The notes below the pieces were generated by a model. That model did no database searches, had not been told where the DNA came from, and worked only from the letters and a program-made list of their open reading frames with translations. Positions 1 to 5,850 of a DNA stretch of 6,866 nt are shown here, piece after piece (position 1 is the first letter of the stretch; the number at the start of each line of letters is the position of its first letter). This stretch comes from an uncultured Spartobacteria bacterium (GTDB lineage Bacteria > Verrucomicrobiota > Verrucomicrobiae > Chthoniobacterales > UBA6821). The position numbers and the translations under genes were made by a program. Location of the stretch: NCBI GenBank assembly GCA_903919105.1, contig CAIXGT010000218.1, positions 1 through 6,866 of the forward strand, given 5' to 3'.

Positions 1-33
1 AGACACCCCGCTGATCCGCACCGTCTGCCGTGA
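1..33 (+). CDS. Possible 3' end of an upstream gene, perhaps exbB/tolQ (partial)
   Basis: The frame ending in TGA at 31-33 is open back to the window edge and would encode a short tail ending in RHPADPHRLP. Its stop overlaps the GTG start of the next gene as GTGA, the same 4-nt overlap style used at two or three later junctions in this window. ExbD/TolR genes usually follow an ExbB/TolQ gene, so that is the natural guess for its identity, but ten residues cannot show it. A competing frame ends in TGA at 12-14, which would leave a 15-nt gap instead. Confidence 0.3.
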   Translation, partial: RHPADPHRLP

Positions 34-464
34 ATTTTCGCACGCGCCTACAACCGGAGCCACGGGGCTTCCTGATCGCTCCGATGGTCGACATCCTGCT
101 TGTGCTGCTAGGATTCTTCATGCTCACGTGGAGTTTTGCCCGACAGGAACGGGAACTCGACGTCCAGATGCCCTCGGCGGGCGAGGCTAAGGAACAGCGG
201 CGCTCCGTCGGCGAGGTGATCGTCAACGTGAAGGCCGATGGCAGCCTTGTCATGAACCGTCGGAACATGACTCCGGACGAGCTTCTGACGGCGCTATCAC
301 GGATCGCCGCACTCTACCCCGATCAGGCGGTGGTGCTGCGCGGCGATCAGCGCGTCAACTACGGACACATCGTTCAGACACTTGATCTCTGCCGGAAGGC
401 CAATATCTGGAATATCGCCTTCGCCACGGCAAGCCCAGATGCCCCCGCTGCCGCCAGCCCATAA
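30..464 (+). CDS. exbD: ExbD/TolR-family biopolymer transport protein
   Basis: This is a 144-residue inner-membrane protein of the ExbD/TolR family, of usual length. These proteins work with an ExbB/TolQ pentamer to convert the proton gradient into force on a periplasmic partner. A short basic N-terminus (residues 1-13) precedes one membrane helix at about 15-35. That helix carries the family hallmark APMVDILLVLLGFFML, with Asp21 at the position of the essential proton-carrying aspartate. The periplasmic domain (about 60-138) shows the typical VIVNVKADGSLVMN strand, then a TPDELLTAL helix, the VVLRGD strand and the YGHIVQTLDLCRKANIWNIAF ending. The start is GTG at 30, probably overlapping the previous gene's stop; no Shine-Dalgarno motif precedes it. 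The TPR gene begins 6 nt after its stop. ExbD, TolR and AglS/MotB-like subgroups cannot be separated from this sequence, so the symbol marks the family only. Confidence 0.9.
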   Translation: MNFRTRLQPEPRGFLIAPMVDILLVLLGFFMLTWSFARQERELDVQMPSAGEAKEQRRSVGEVIVNVKADGSLVMNRRNMTPDELLTALSRIAALYPDQAVVLRGDQRVNYGHIVQTLDLCRKANIWNIAFATASPDAPAAASP

Positions 465-470
465 GCACCC

Positions 471-3104
471 ATGATGAATAGTAAAAGGAAGGGAAGGGGT
501 TTCACACTCCTTTGGGTGGCTCCGATCGCCCTGAGCGGACTTCCGGGATTCACGGCAAAGCTCTACGGACAGTCGCTATCACCAGAACCAGAAGTCCGCC
601 GCGCCCTTCCTGTGACGTCAACTTCCTCGCCGACTCCGACTCCGGTCATGAGGGCCCTGCCAGCGGATTCGACGACGTTGCCATCACCCGTCCACTCAGC
701 GTCTACTGAGACTCAAACGATTCCTTCCACTCCTAGCACAGCATCCCCGACAACAGCGACCTCCGTTGATGCGCCGCGCAGCATCCGCCTTAGCCCAGCA
801 ACTGCAGCCGATCCGGCAGCGCTGGCAGCATCACAGCTTGCAATCGCCGAAGGATGCTATGCAAGGAAACAGCCGGAACTAGCCATCCCCGAATATGAGA
901 AATTCCTGATCATGGCGTCGCGGAACTCAGTTGATCGGGAACGTGCCCTTTACCGCTTGGGGGAATCACAGCGCCAGATGGGTAGCATGGTCGCCGCCGA
1001 GAGCAGCTTCCTCAAGTTGATCGCCGAATACCCGAACGGCCAATACGTTCCCTCCTCCTCGTTCCGCCTTGGCGAAATGAGAGAGTCGCGGGGTGAATAT
1101 TCCAACGCGGCGGATAATTTTGCGATGACCGCCAAGGGTGCCACCGATCCCACGATCCGCATTGCTGCGCTCTACCATCAGGCACTCTGCTTGGAAAAGA
1201 GCGGCCACCAGCAGGAGGGAGAGATTCTTTTTCGCTCAGTGGCCTCGGAAAAACAGCTCGGAACGGCACCCAATCCCTACCGTACTCCCACCCTGATGCA
1301 CCTTGCATCTCTGGCCACTAACTCGGGTAACAAAGAAGAGGCTTTGGCCGATTATCGGGAAATCATGGCTGTGGAAACCAAAGGGGAAGTTTTCTCCGAA
1401 GCGGCCCTCAAAGCGGCCCAGATCGAATCCGAGCTCGGTCACCCGGAGGAAGCGCGTAAACTTTTCGAGAAAGTGGCTTCCTCCAAAGACTCGGGACGCT
1501 GGCAAAGCATTGCTACGCTCGGCGCTTTGCGTCTGGCCGCCCAGTCCGGTGACAGTGGGGCGATCCTGCGGACCTCGGAAAGCGCACTGGCCAGCGATTC
1601 CGAAAACAAACCGGAAATCCTACTTCTCCAGGCGAATGCCCTAAGAAAGACGGGGAAGAACTCCAAGGCTCTTGAGAACTACGATGCAATCATCCGAGAG
1701 TTCCCGGGAAGCAAGGCGGCTTCCGAGGCTCCGTTCCAACGCCTCCTGGTGCTCCATGCCATGCGTAATCCGGATCTCGTCGCGGAAATCGATCATTATC
1801 TGCTGACAGCCAGCGACCCCTCCGACAGGGCACGCGCCCAGTTACTCAAGGCCGAGGCCACCCTCATGGCGTCGAAGTATATCGAAGCAGCCCTGCTCTA
1901 TCACGCCCTCCCGGTTAAAGACCTGCCGCCGACTGCAAAGCCGGACATTCTCTACAAGGAGGCTTGGGCGCTCATGCAGGCGAACACTCAGGCCGCCACA
2001 GATCAGTCCAAACCCGTTGATCCAGCTCTGCAGGTCGAGACGATCACGGCTCTGACGCGCTTCATCGAGACCTGCCCTGATGACTCACGGACTCCCGCGA
2101 CTCTGGCCCAACGTGGACTCCTGAACCTCAGGCAAAAGAATTTCGAGGCAGCTGCAACTGATTTCACGTTGCTTGAGACCCGCTACCCGAAAGCTCCCGA
2201 ACGGGAACTGGCTCTTCAACAGAAGGCCCTTCTGCTCGGACAGCAGCAGAAGAGTGATGAGATGGTCGCCACATTCACCCAACTCATCCGTGACTATCCG
2301 AAATGCAGCGCCGCCCCGGAGGCCCATTACTGGATCGGACTGACAGCCCTCGACCGCAAGGATTATGCCACCGCAGTCACAGAACTTGCCGAAGCCCGCA
2401 AGGGAGATCCCAAACAGTTCGGAGAACGGGCCGGACTCCGGATCCTGCTTGCCCGGTATGATCAGAATGACCTGGGAGAAGCCTCGCGCGAGGCCGTGGC
2501 TTTGAAACCAGCACTCATCCCTCCCGAAGTCGGGCGTTGGCTAGGTCTGAAAACCATGGAAGCCGGTGATCCCGCGAAGGCCGAACGTTTTCTTATGCCC
2601 CTTGTGAAAGCAGGCCTACCTGGCAATACGGATTCAGAAATTCAGGGCACGCTGGCACAGTCCCTGATCCTACAGAATAAACTCAAAGAGGCTCAGATAC
2701 CCGCTGCTGCCTGCCTAAAACTAGCCAAGGATCCGGCAGCCAGGGCCAAGGCCCTGCTGATGAGCGCGGCGATCCAACACTCACTGAAGGATCTGAACTC
2801 TTCCTCCTCAATGGTAGAAGAGGTGATGCTTCTGCAACCGGAGGGACCAATCAACGCCGAGGCCCGGATCCTAAGCGGCGACCTACTGGTCGCAAAACAG
2901 GACTACTCAGGGGCCGCCAAGGCCTACATCACGGTCGCCGTGCTTTACGACGACGATGCTCTGGCTCCCAAGGCGCTGGCACGAGCTACCGATGCCTATC
3001 GCCGGGCTGGTAATGAAACCGAGGCTCAGAAAACGCTGGACGAACTCCATAAACGTTTTCCAAATTTTTCGAATAATCCCCGTCCGTCAAAATCAAAACC
3101 ATGA
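471..3104 (+). CDS. Large secreted tetratricopeptide-repeat (TPR) protein
   Basis: This 877-residue protein is predicted to be exported and built almost entirely of TPR helices. The N-terminus is signal-like: basic residues 5-9 (KRKGR), then a hydrophobic stretch at about 11-28; the cleavage site is unclear. Residues 36-118 form a Ser/Thr/Pro/Ala-rich linker in which the word RALP occurs twice (44-47 and 61-64). From about 120 to the end there are helical pairs with TPR spacing. Clear examples lie near 125-157, 159-189, 195-220, 384-414, 545-573, 580-610, 617-645 and 834-864, several ending in the typical YP or FP (LIAEYPNG, IIREFPGS, LETRYPKA, LIRDYPKC, LHKRFPNF). TPR arrays are protein-binding scaffolds. 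Next to ExbD this suggests a periplasmic partner of the motor, analogous in role to CpoB/YbgF in Tol-Pal, though far longer. ATG occurs at both 471 and 474, and neither has a Shine-Dalgarno motif. The stop overlaps the next start as ATGA. Confidence 0.88.
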   Translation: MMNSKRKGRGFTLLWVAPIALSGLPGFTAKLYGQSLSPEPEVRRALPVTSTSSPTPTPVMRALPADSTTLPSPVHSASTETQTIPSTPSTASPTTATSVDAPRSIRLSPATAADPAALAASQLAIAEGCYARKQPELAIPEYEKFLIMASRNSVDRERALYRLGESQRQMGSMVAAESSFLKLIAEYPNGQYVPSSSFRLGEMRESRGEYSNAADNFAMTAKGATDPTIRIAALYHQALCLEKSGHQQEGEILFRSVASEKQLGTAPNPYRTPTLMHLASLATNSGNKEEALADYREIMAVETKGEVFSEAALKAAQIESELGHPEEARKLFEKVASSKDSGRWQSIATLGALRLAAQSGDSGAILRTSESALASDSENKPEILLLQANALRKTGKNSKALENYDAIIREFPGSKAASEAPFQRLLVLHAMRNPDLVAEIDHYLLTASDPSDRARAQLLKAEATLMASKYIEAALLYHALPVKDLPPTAKPDILYKEAWALMQANTQAATDQSKPVDPALQVETITALTRFIETCPDDSRTPATLAQRGLLNLRQKNFEAAATDFTLLETRYPKAPERELALQQKALLLGQQQKSDEMVATFTQLIRDYPKCSAAPEAHYWIGLTALDRKDYATAVTELAEARKGDPKQFGERAGLRILLARYDQNDLGEASREAVALKPALIPPEVGRWLGLKTMEAGDPAKAERFLMPLVKAGLPGNTDSEIQGTLAQSLILQNKLKEAQIPAAACLKLAKDPAARAKALLMSAAIQHSLKDLNSSSSMVEEVMLLQPEGPINAEARILSGDLLVAKQDYSGAAKAYITVAVLYDDDALAPKALARATDAYRRAGNETEAQKTLDELHKRFPNFSNNPRPSKSKP

Positions 3105-3115
3105 AGACCATGAAG
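3098..3115 (+). repeat. Tandem 9-bp duplication ACCATGAAG at a gene start
   Basis: ACCATGAAG occurs twice back to back, giving two in-frame ATG codons (3101 and 3110) for the 3101-3793 gene. The first ATG overlaps the TPR stop codon as ATGA. The second would begin 5 nt after that stop. Neither is preceded by a Shine-Dalgarno motif. The upstream ATG is preferred because the same 4-nt overlap is used at the next junction (3790). Confidence 0.9.
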
Positions 3116-3793
3116 AGCCTTTCTCTCGTTTCGCTTATTCTTTTTTTCTTCGTGGACGCCTGCCTGATGTCTGGAGCGGTTATGGCCAACGGGACAAATA
3201 CCCGCTCGGTGACTCCGGCGACTCTCACAGCGACTAATGTGCTGGCATCTCTAGTAGCTACCAACGCAGCCTCCACTAATACACCAACTGCCAATTCACC
3301 AGCCACCACCCGAGCCCTGATTGCGCATGATTTGACAGAGATTCACGGATCCATTTCCTTGCCCAAGGAATGGACCCTTCTTCCCGGCAAACTACTGGAG
3401 GGGGATGTCCTGCTCGCCACCAAGGAAAAGATTTCGGGAGAGAATGATCCCTACACCACAGGTCTGAGTATGACACTCGATCGTAACGGGGCCAAGGATT
3501 CCGGTCAAAAACCGACGGAATACGCCATGAGTCTGGCGCGTGAGGCCCATGATAAGGCGGGTGACGAAGCCTCTCCGCTCAGGGAGTTACAGAACGGACC
3601 CTTTCATGAAATTCGCTTCGACTTCCCGATTGCCGGGGACCTACCCCTACAAATCACCGAGGTGCTACGTGCCAATGAAAAGACCGGAACGCTTGCCGTC
3701 ATTCTCTGGCAATCTCCGAAGGAGGAAGCACTCGCCCTGCAGGGCCTCCGGGATGCTGTTCTCGCTGGCCTCACCCTGGATCCCGAAAAATGA
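3101..3793 (+). CDS. Secreted protein of unknown function, possible PsbP/Mog1-like fold
   Basis: This 230-residue protein is not confidently assigned to a family. It has a signal peptide: Lys2 and Lys5, a hydrophobic core at about 7-19, and a plausible signal peptidase I site after Val27-Met28-Ala29. Residues 31-75 form an Ala/Thr/Asn/Ser-rich linker. A compact domain follows at about 78-228. It opens with a strand and turn reading ISLPKEWTLL, has a helix around 140-152 (YAMSLAREAHDKA), a strand pair near 168-190, and ends with a hydrophobic strand (TLAVILWQS) and a final helix reading LRDAVLAGLTL. A 'P-x-x-W' start and a closing 'helix then SLxL-like' end resemble secreted PsbP/Mog1-fold (DUF1795-like) domains; this is a weak resemblance. 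The gene overlaps both neighbours by 4 nt, so its product is probably made together with the TPR protein and the protease, perhaps as an accessory factor or lipid-free periplasmic partner. Confidence 0.75.
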   Translation: MKTMKSLSLVSLILFFFVDACLMSGAVMANGTNTRSVTPATLTATNVLASLVATNAASTNTPTANSPATTRALIAHDLTEIHGSISLPKEWTLLPGKLLEGDVLLATKEKISGENDPYTTGLSMTLDRNGAKDSGQKPTEYAMSLAREAHDKAGDEASPLRELQNGPFHEIRFDFPIAGDLPLQITEVLRANEKTGTLAVILWQSPKEEALALQGLRDAVLAGLTLDPEK

Positions 3794-4968
3794 GCATTCT
3801 GCGAGCCTACAAAAAGAGGCGGGGCAATCTGCCTGCGTTCCTGCTGTTTCTCTTCGCCTTGGCACTTGCTGTTGGCGGCATCGCCTTCTGGCGACTGATG
3901 CAACCCAAGCCCCTCTCACAAGTCCCCCAGACACATTCCGGCGGGTCGGCTTTGCAGGAACAAAAAGAGCGTCCTCCTCTTGCCTTGGCCCCCGATCGTT
4001 CGCTGGAGACAATGGACCGTGAATTCACCGATCTGGTCGAGCATGTGATCCCCTCCGTGGTCAGTATCACCACGACGACTGCACCGGACCGCGATGCCTT
4101 GATCCGCCAATTCTTCGGCCTTGGTGGCGGTAATGTCAGTCGAAACAACAAGATGGGCTCGGGCATGATCGTCTCCCCGGAAGGTTACATCGTCACCAAC
4201 TGGCATGTCGTCAAAGGCGCCTCACAGGTCACAATCCAGCTGAGCGACGGCCGTTCTCTTCCCGCATCGATCGCCGGCGCCGATCAGCGTTCCGATATCG
4301 CCGTCCTGAAGATCGCCACAGAGGGGCTCGAACCGATCGCCTTCGGAGACTCGGAGTTGGTCAAGGTGGGCCAAATGGTTTTTGCCGTGGGCAATCCCTT
4401 CGGACTTCAGGAAACAGTGACCCAGGGGATCATCAGTGCGAAGGGACGCCGTACCGTCAGCGAGGCCGCCAATGAGTTTTTTCAAACCAGCACCACCATT
4501 AACCCCGGCAACTCAGGCGGCCCCCTTGTTGACATCCATGGGAAGGTCATCGGCATCAATAATTTCATCCTCAGCAGAAGCGGTGGCTCCGAGGGGATCG
4601 GATTTGCGATTCCCTCCAATGTGGCGCGGCGTGTCTACGAGGACATCGTTCAGCGCGGGCGCGTCATCCATCCCTGGTTCGGGGTTGTCATGCGGCCCTT
4701 GAATGCCAGCCTGGCAAAACAACTAGGACTGCCGGACGCGAATGGAGCCTTGGTCGCCGCCACACTGGCTGGATCGCCTGCCGAGCGTAGCGGTCTGGTC
4801 GGCGGTGACGTGATTATCTCCTTTAACAATCACCCAATCCGCGATGGGAAAGACCTGCGCAATCGAGTGGCGGAGGCTGAAGTCGGCCCACCCACAGGCC
4901 TTGGGGTTCTCCGTGCGGGAAAACCACTCCAGCTCAGCGTCACCATGATTGAGGAGCCGGCCAATTGA
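3790..4968 (+). CDS. Membrane-anchored HtrA/DegS-type serine endoprotease with one PDZ domain
   Basis: This 392-residue protein belongs to the trypsin-like S1C (HtrA/Deg) family, which degrades or cleaves misfolded envelope proteins. A basic N-terminus (YKKRRG) and one hydrophobic helix at about 14-37 with no good cleavage site suggest a DegS-like anchor with the body in the periplasm. A linker covers about 38-72. The protease domain (about 76-290) contains FFGLGGG, GSGMIVSPEGYIVTNWHVV with catalytic His139, SDIAVLKI with Asp169, AVGNPFGL, and NPGNSGGPL with nucleophile Ser242, so the triad is intact. One PDZ domain follows (about 295-388), starting at the peptide-binding loop WFGV and including GSPAERSGLVGGDVIISFNN. 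Length and single PDZ fit DegS or the shorter HtrA proteins better than two-PDZ DegP. One oddity is QTSTTINPG where the family usually has QTDAAINPG. The ATG overlaps the preceding stop (ATGA); only a GGA at 3778-3780 precedes it as a weak ribosome-binding element. Confidence 0.95.
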   Translation: MSILRAYKKRRGNLPAFLLFLFALALAVGGIAFWRLMQPKPLSQVPQTHSGGSALQEQKERPPLALAPDRSLETMDREFTDLVEHVIPSVVSITTTTAPDRDALIRQFFGLGGGNVSRNNKMGSGMIVSPEGYIVTNWHVVKGASQVTIQLSDGRSLPASIAGADQRSDIAVLKIATEGLEPIAFGDSELVKVGQMVFAVGNPFGLQETVTQGIISAKGRRTVSEAANEFFQTSTTINPGNSGGPLVDIHGKVIGINNFILSRSGGSEGIGFAIPSNVARRVYEDIVQRGRVIHPWFGVVMRPLNASLAKQLGLPDANGALVAATLAGSPAERSGLVGGDVIISFNNHPIRDGKDLRNRVAEAEVGPPTGLGVLRAGKPLQLSVTMIEEPAN

Positions 4969-5035
4969 TCCGAAATTTTTCCCGTTCCCCGTGGTGCCTT
5001 TACTCCCGTCCTTCCAACATCCGGTTCACCCACGC

Positions 5036-5065
5036 TTGCGAAGTCAGGGCCTTCGGAACTAGATT
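5036..5065 (+). promoter_or_regulatory. Weak promoter-like hexamer pair before the second gene pair
   Basis: TTGCGA (5036-5041) and TAGATT (5060-5065) each match the sigma-70 consensus at 4 of 6 positions and are 18 nt apart. Transcription would begin only a few bases before the ATG at 5077, so the mRNA would be nearly leaderless, which agrees with the lack of a Shine-Dalgarno motif there. The gap of 108 nt is the only one in the window large enough for a promoter. The match quality is close to chance level. Confidence 0.22.
5039..5055. repeat. Small inverted repeat in the 4969-5076 gap
   Basis: CGAAG and CTTCG are separated by 7 nt and could form a 5-bp stem between the two promoter-like hexamers. 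Immediately after it, GGAA (5055-5058) and TTCC (5067-5070) form another short interrupted inverted repeat. Either could be an operator or RNA hairpin, but both are short enough to occur by chance. There is no U-run after the stem, so it is not a typical intrinsic terminator. Confidence 0.2.
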
Positions 5066-5076
5066 CTTCCTTTGTC

Positions 5077-5850
5077 ATGGCTTCAGATAACTCCACCGGA
5101 ACATTGCGTGCACACCGTAGTGCTCAGGTTCGGTTAGCACTCTGGGTCCTAGGGGTAATCGCCCTGATCGAGTTAATCCTAGCAGCGATCGCACTTGCAC
5201 CCCGTTTTGTTTCGGGACTGCGGGCTGGTAGCTCTCCCTCTCAGTCACAGGTGGAAGCATCATCGCTTCCCAACTCTCCCACCCCGAGCCAATTAACCAC
5301 TCCACTGTCAACGGTCTCTCTGCCGGTAAACCAGCAGACTGCGGACACCGTTCTAGGGAATTCCCCTGTTAATGCACCAGTCATTAACTCCACGCTCAAG
5401 CAGATCCTGACCGACCAAAAGGTGGAAAAACCTCTCAGACAGCCACCCGCCGATGCCGCGGTCAACGGGGAAGCGCCACTTAAGATCGTCAACGCCCGCC
5501 TTTCGGATACGGAGGATGGCTCCAAGAAGCTTCAAGTGGCAATCAAGGCGAACTCTCAAGAGCAGATAGACAGCGCCCAGGAAAAGGTTCAAGTCTACTT
5601 CTACGATCAGGATGGAGATGAGATCGTTCCGAGTAAGGCGCAAGTCACCTCTAAGTGGCTGAACTGGCAAAGTGGAGAACCGCAGCTTGTCGAGGTGACT
5701 TACCTCCCTGAATCCGTGGATCCGGGCGTCAAGTTCGCCGGCTATGTCATTGCCGTCTATTACAAGGGGGATCTTCAGGACTGCCGCGCACAACCCGCGC
5801 GACTCCAGAAACTTTTTGAGCCCAAGTACTATATCGGTACAGACGAGTGA
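5077..5850 (+). CDS. Single-helix membrane protein with uncharacterised C-terminal domain
   Basis: This 257-residue protein is not recognised as a member of a named family. A short cytoplasmic N-terminus with Arg11, His13, Arg14 and Arg19 leads into one hydrophobic helix at about 20-41. There is no clear cleavage site, so a type II membrane anchor with the rest outside is likely. Residues 48-130 are a Ser/Pro/Thr/Gln-rich, probably disordered linker. A compact, mostly beta domain follows at about 134-232: LKIVNARLSD, then LQVAIKANS, VQVYFYDQDGDEIVP, PQLVEVTYLP and AGYVIAVYYKGDLQD. Its alternating strands suggest a beta-sandwich; this is inferred from pattern only. ATG at 5077 is the first reasonable start and lacks a Shine-Dalgarno motif. 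The gene lies after a 108-nt gap, so it may start a new transcript or continue the upstream one. Its stop overlaps the next gene's start, so the two are probably co-translated. Confidence 0.8.
   Translation: MASDNSTGTLRAHRSAQVRLALWVLGVIALIELILAAIALAPRFVSGLRAGSSPSQSQVEASSLPNSPTPSQLTTPLSTVSLPVNQQTADTVLGNSPVNAPVINSTLKQILTDQKVEKPLRQPPADAAVNGEAPLKIVNARLSDTEDGSKKLQVAIKANSQEQIDSAQEKVQVYFYDQDGDEIVPSKAQVTSKWLNWQSGEPQLVEVTYLPESVDPGVKFAGYVIAVYYKGDLQDCRAQPARLQKLFEPKYYIGTDE

Noticed and set aside
3152..3163. A possible lipobox (Val-Asp-Ala-Cys, residues 18-21) in the small secreted protein
   Set aside because: Aspartate before Ala-Cys is atypical for a lipobox, and a better signal peptidase I site (Val-Met-Ala) follows at residues 27-29.
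3540..4022. A 160-codon open frame on the + strand spanning the end of the small secreted gene and the start of the protease gene
   Set aside because: It lies in a third frame across two well-supported genes. Its product is rich in Arg, Ser and Pro with no domain, as expected of an out-of-frame translation of GC-rich coding DNA.
4969..5000. A possible terminator after the protease gene (T-run in CGAAATTTTTCCC)
   Set aside because: There is no GC-rich stem immediately before the T-run, so it does not form an intrinsic terminator.
5180..5195. A GCGATCGC octamer like the HIP1 repeat of cyanobacteria
   Set aside because: It occurs within a coding region and is not part of a recurring series in this window, so it carries no phylogenetic weight.
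5353..5793. A 146-codon antisense open frame under the 5077-5850 gene
   Set aside because: It has no recognisable domain or signal, lies entirely inside a supported gene, and similar antisense frames appear under most genes here.
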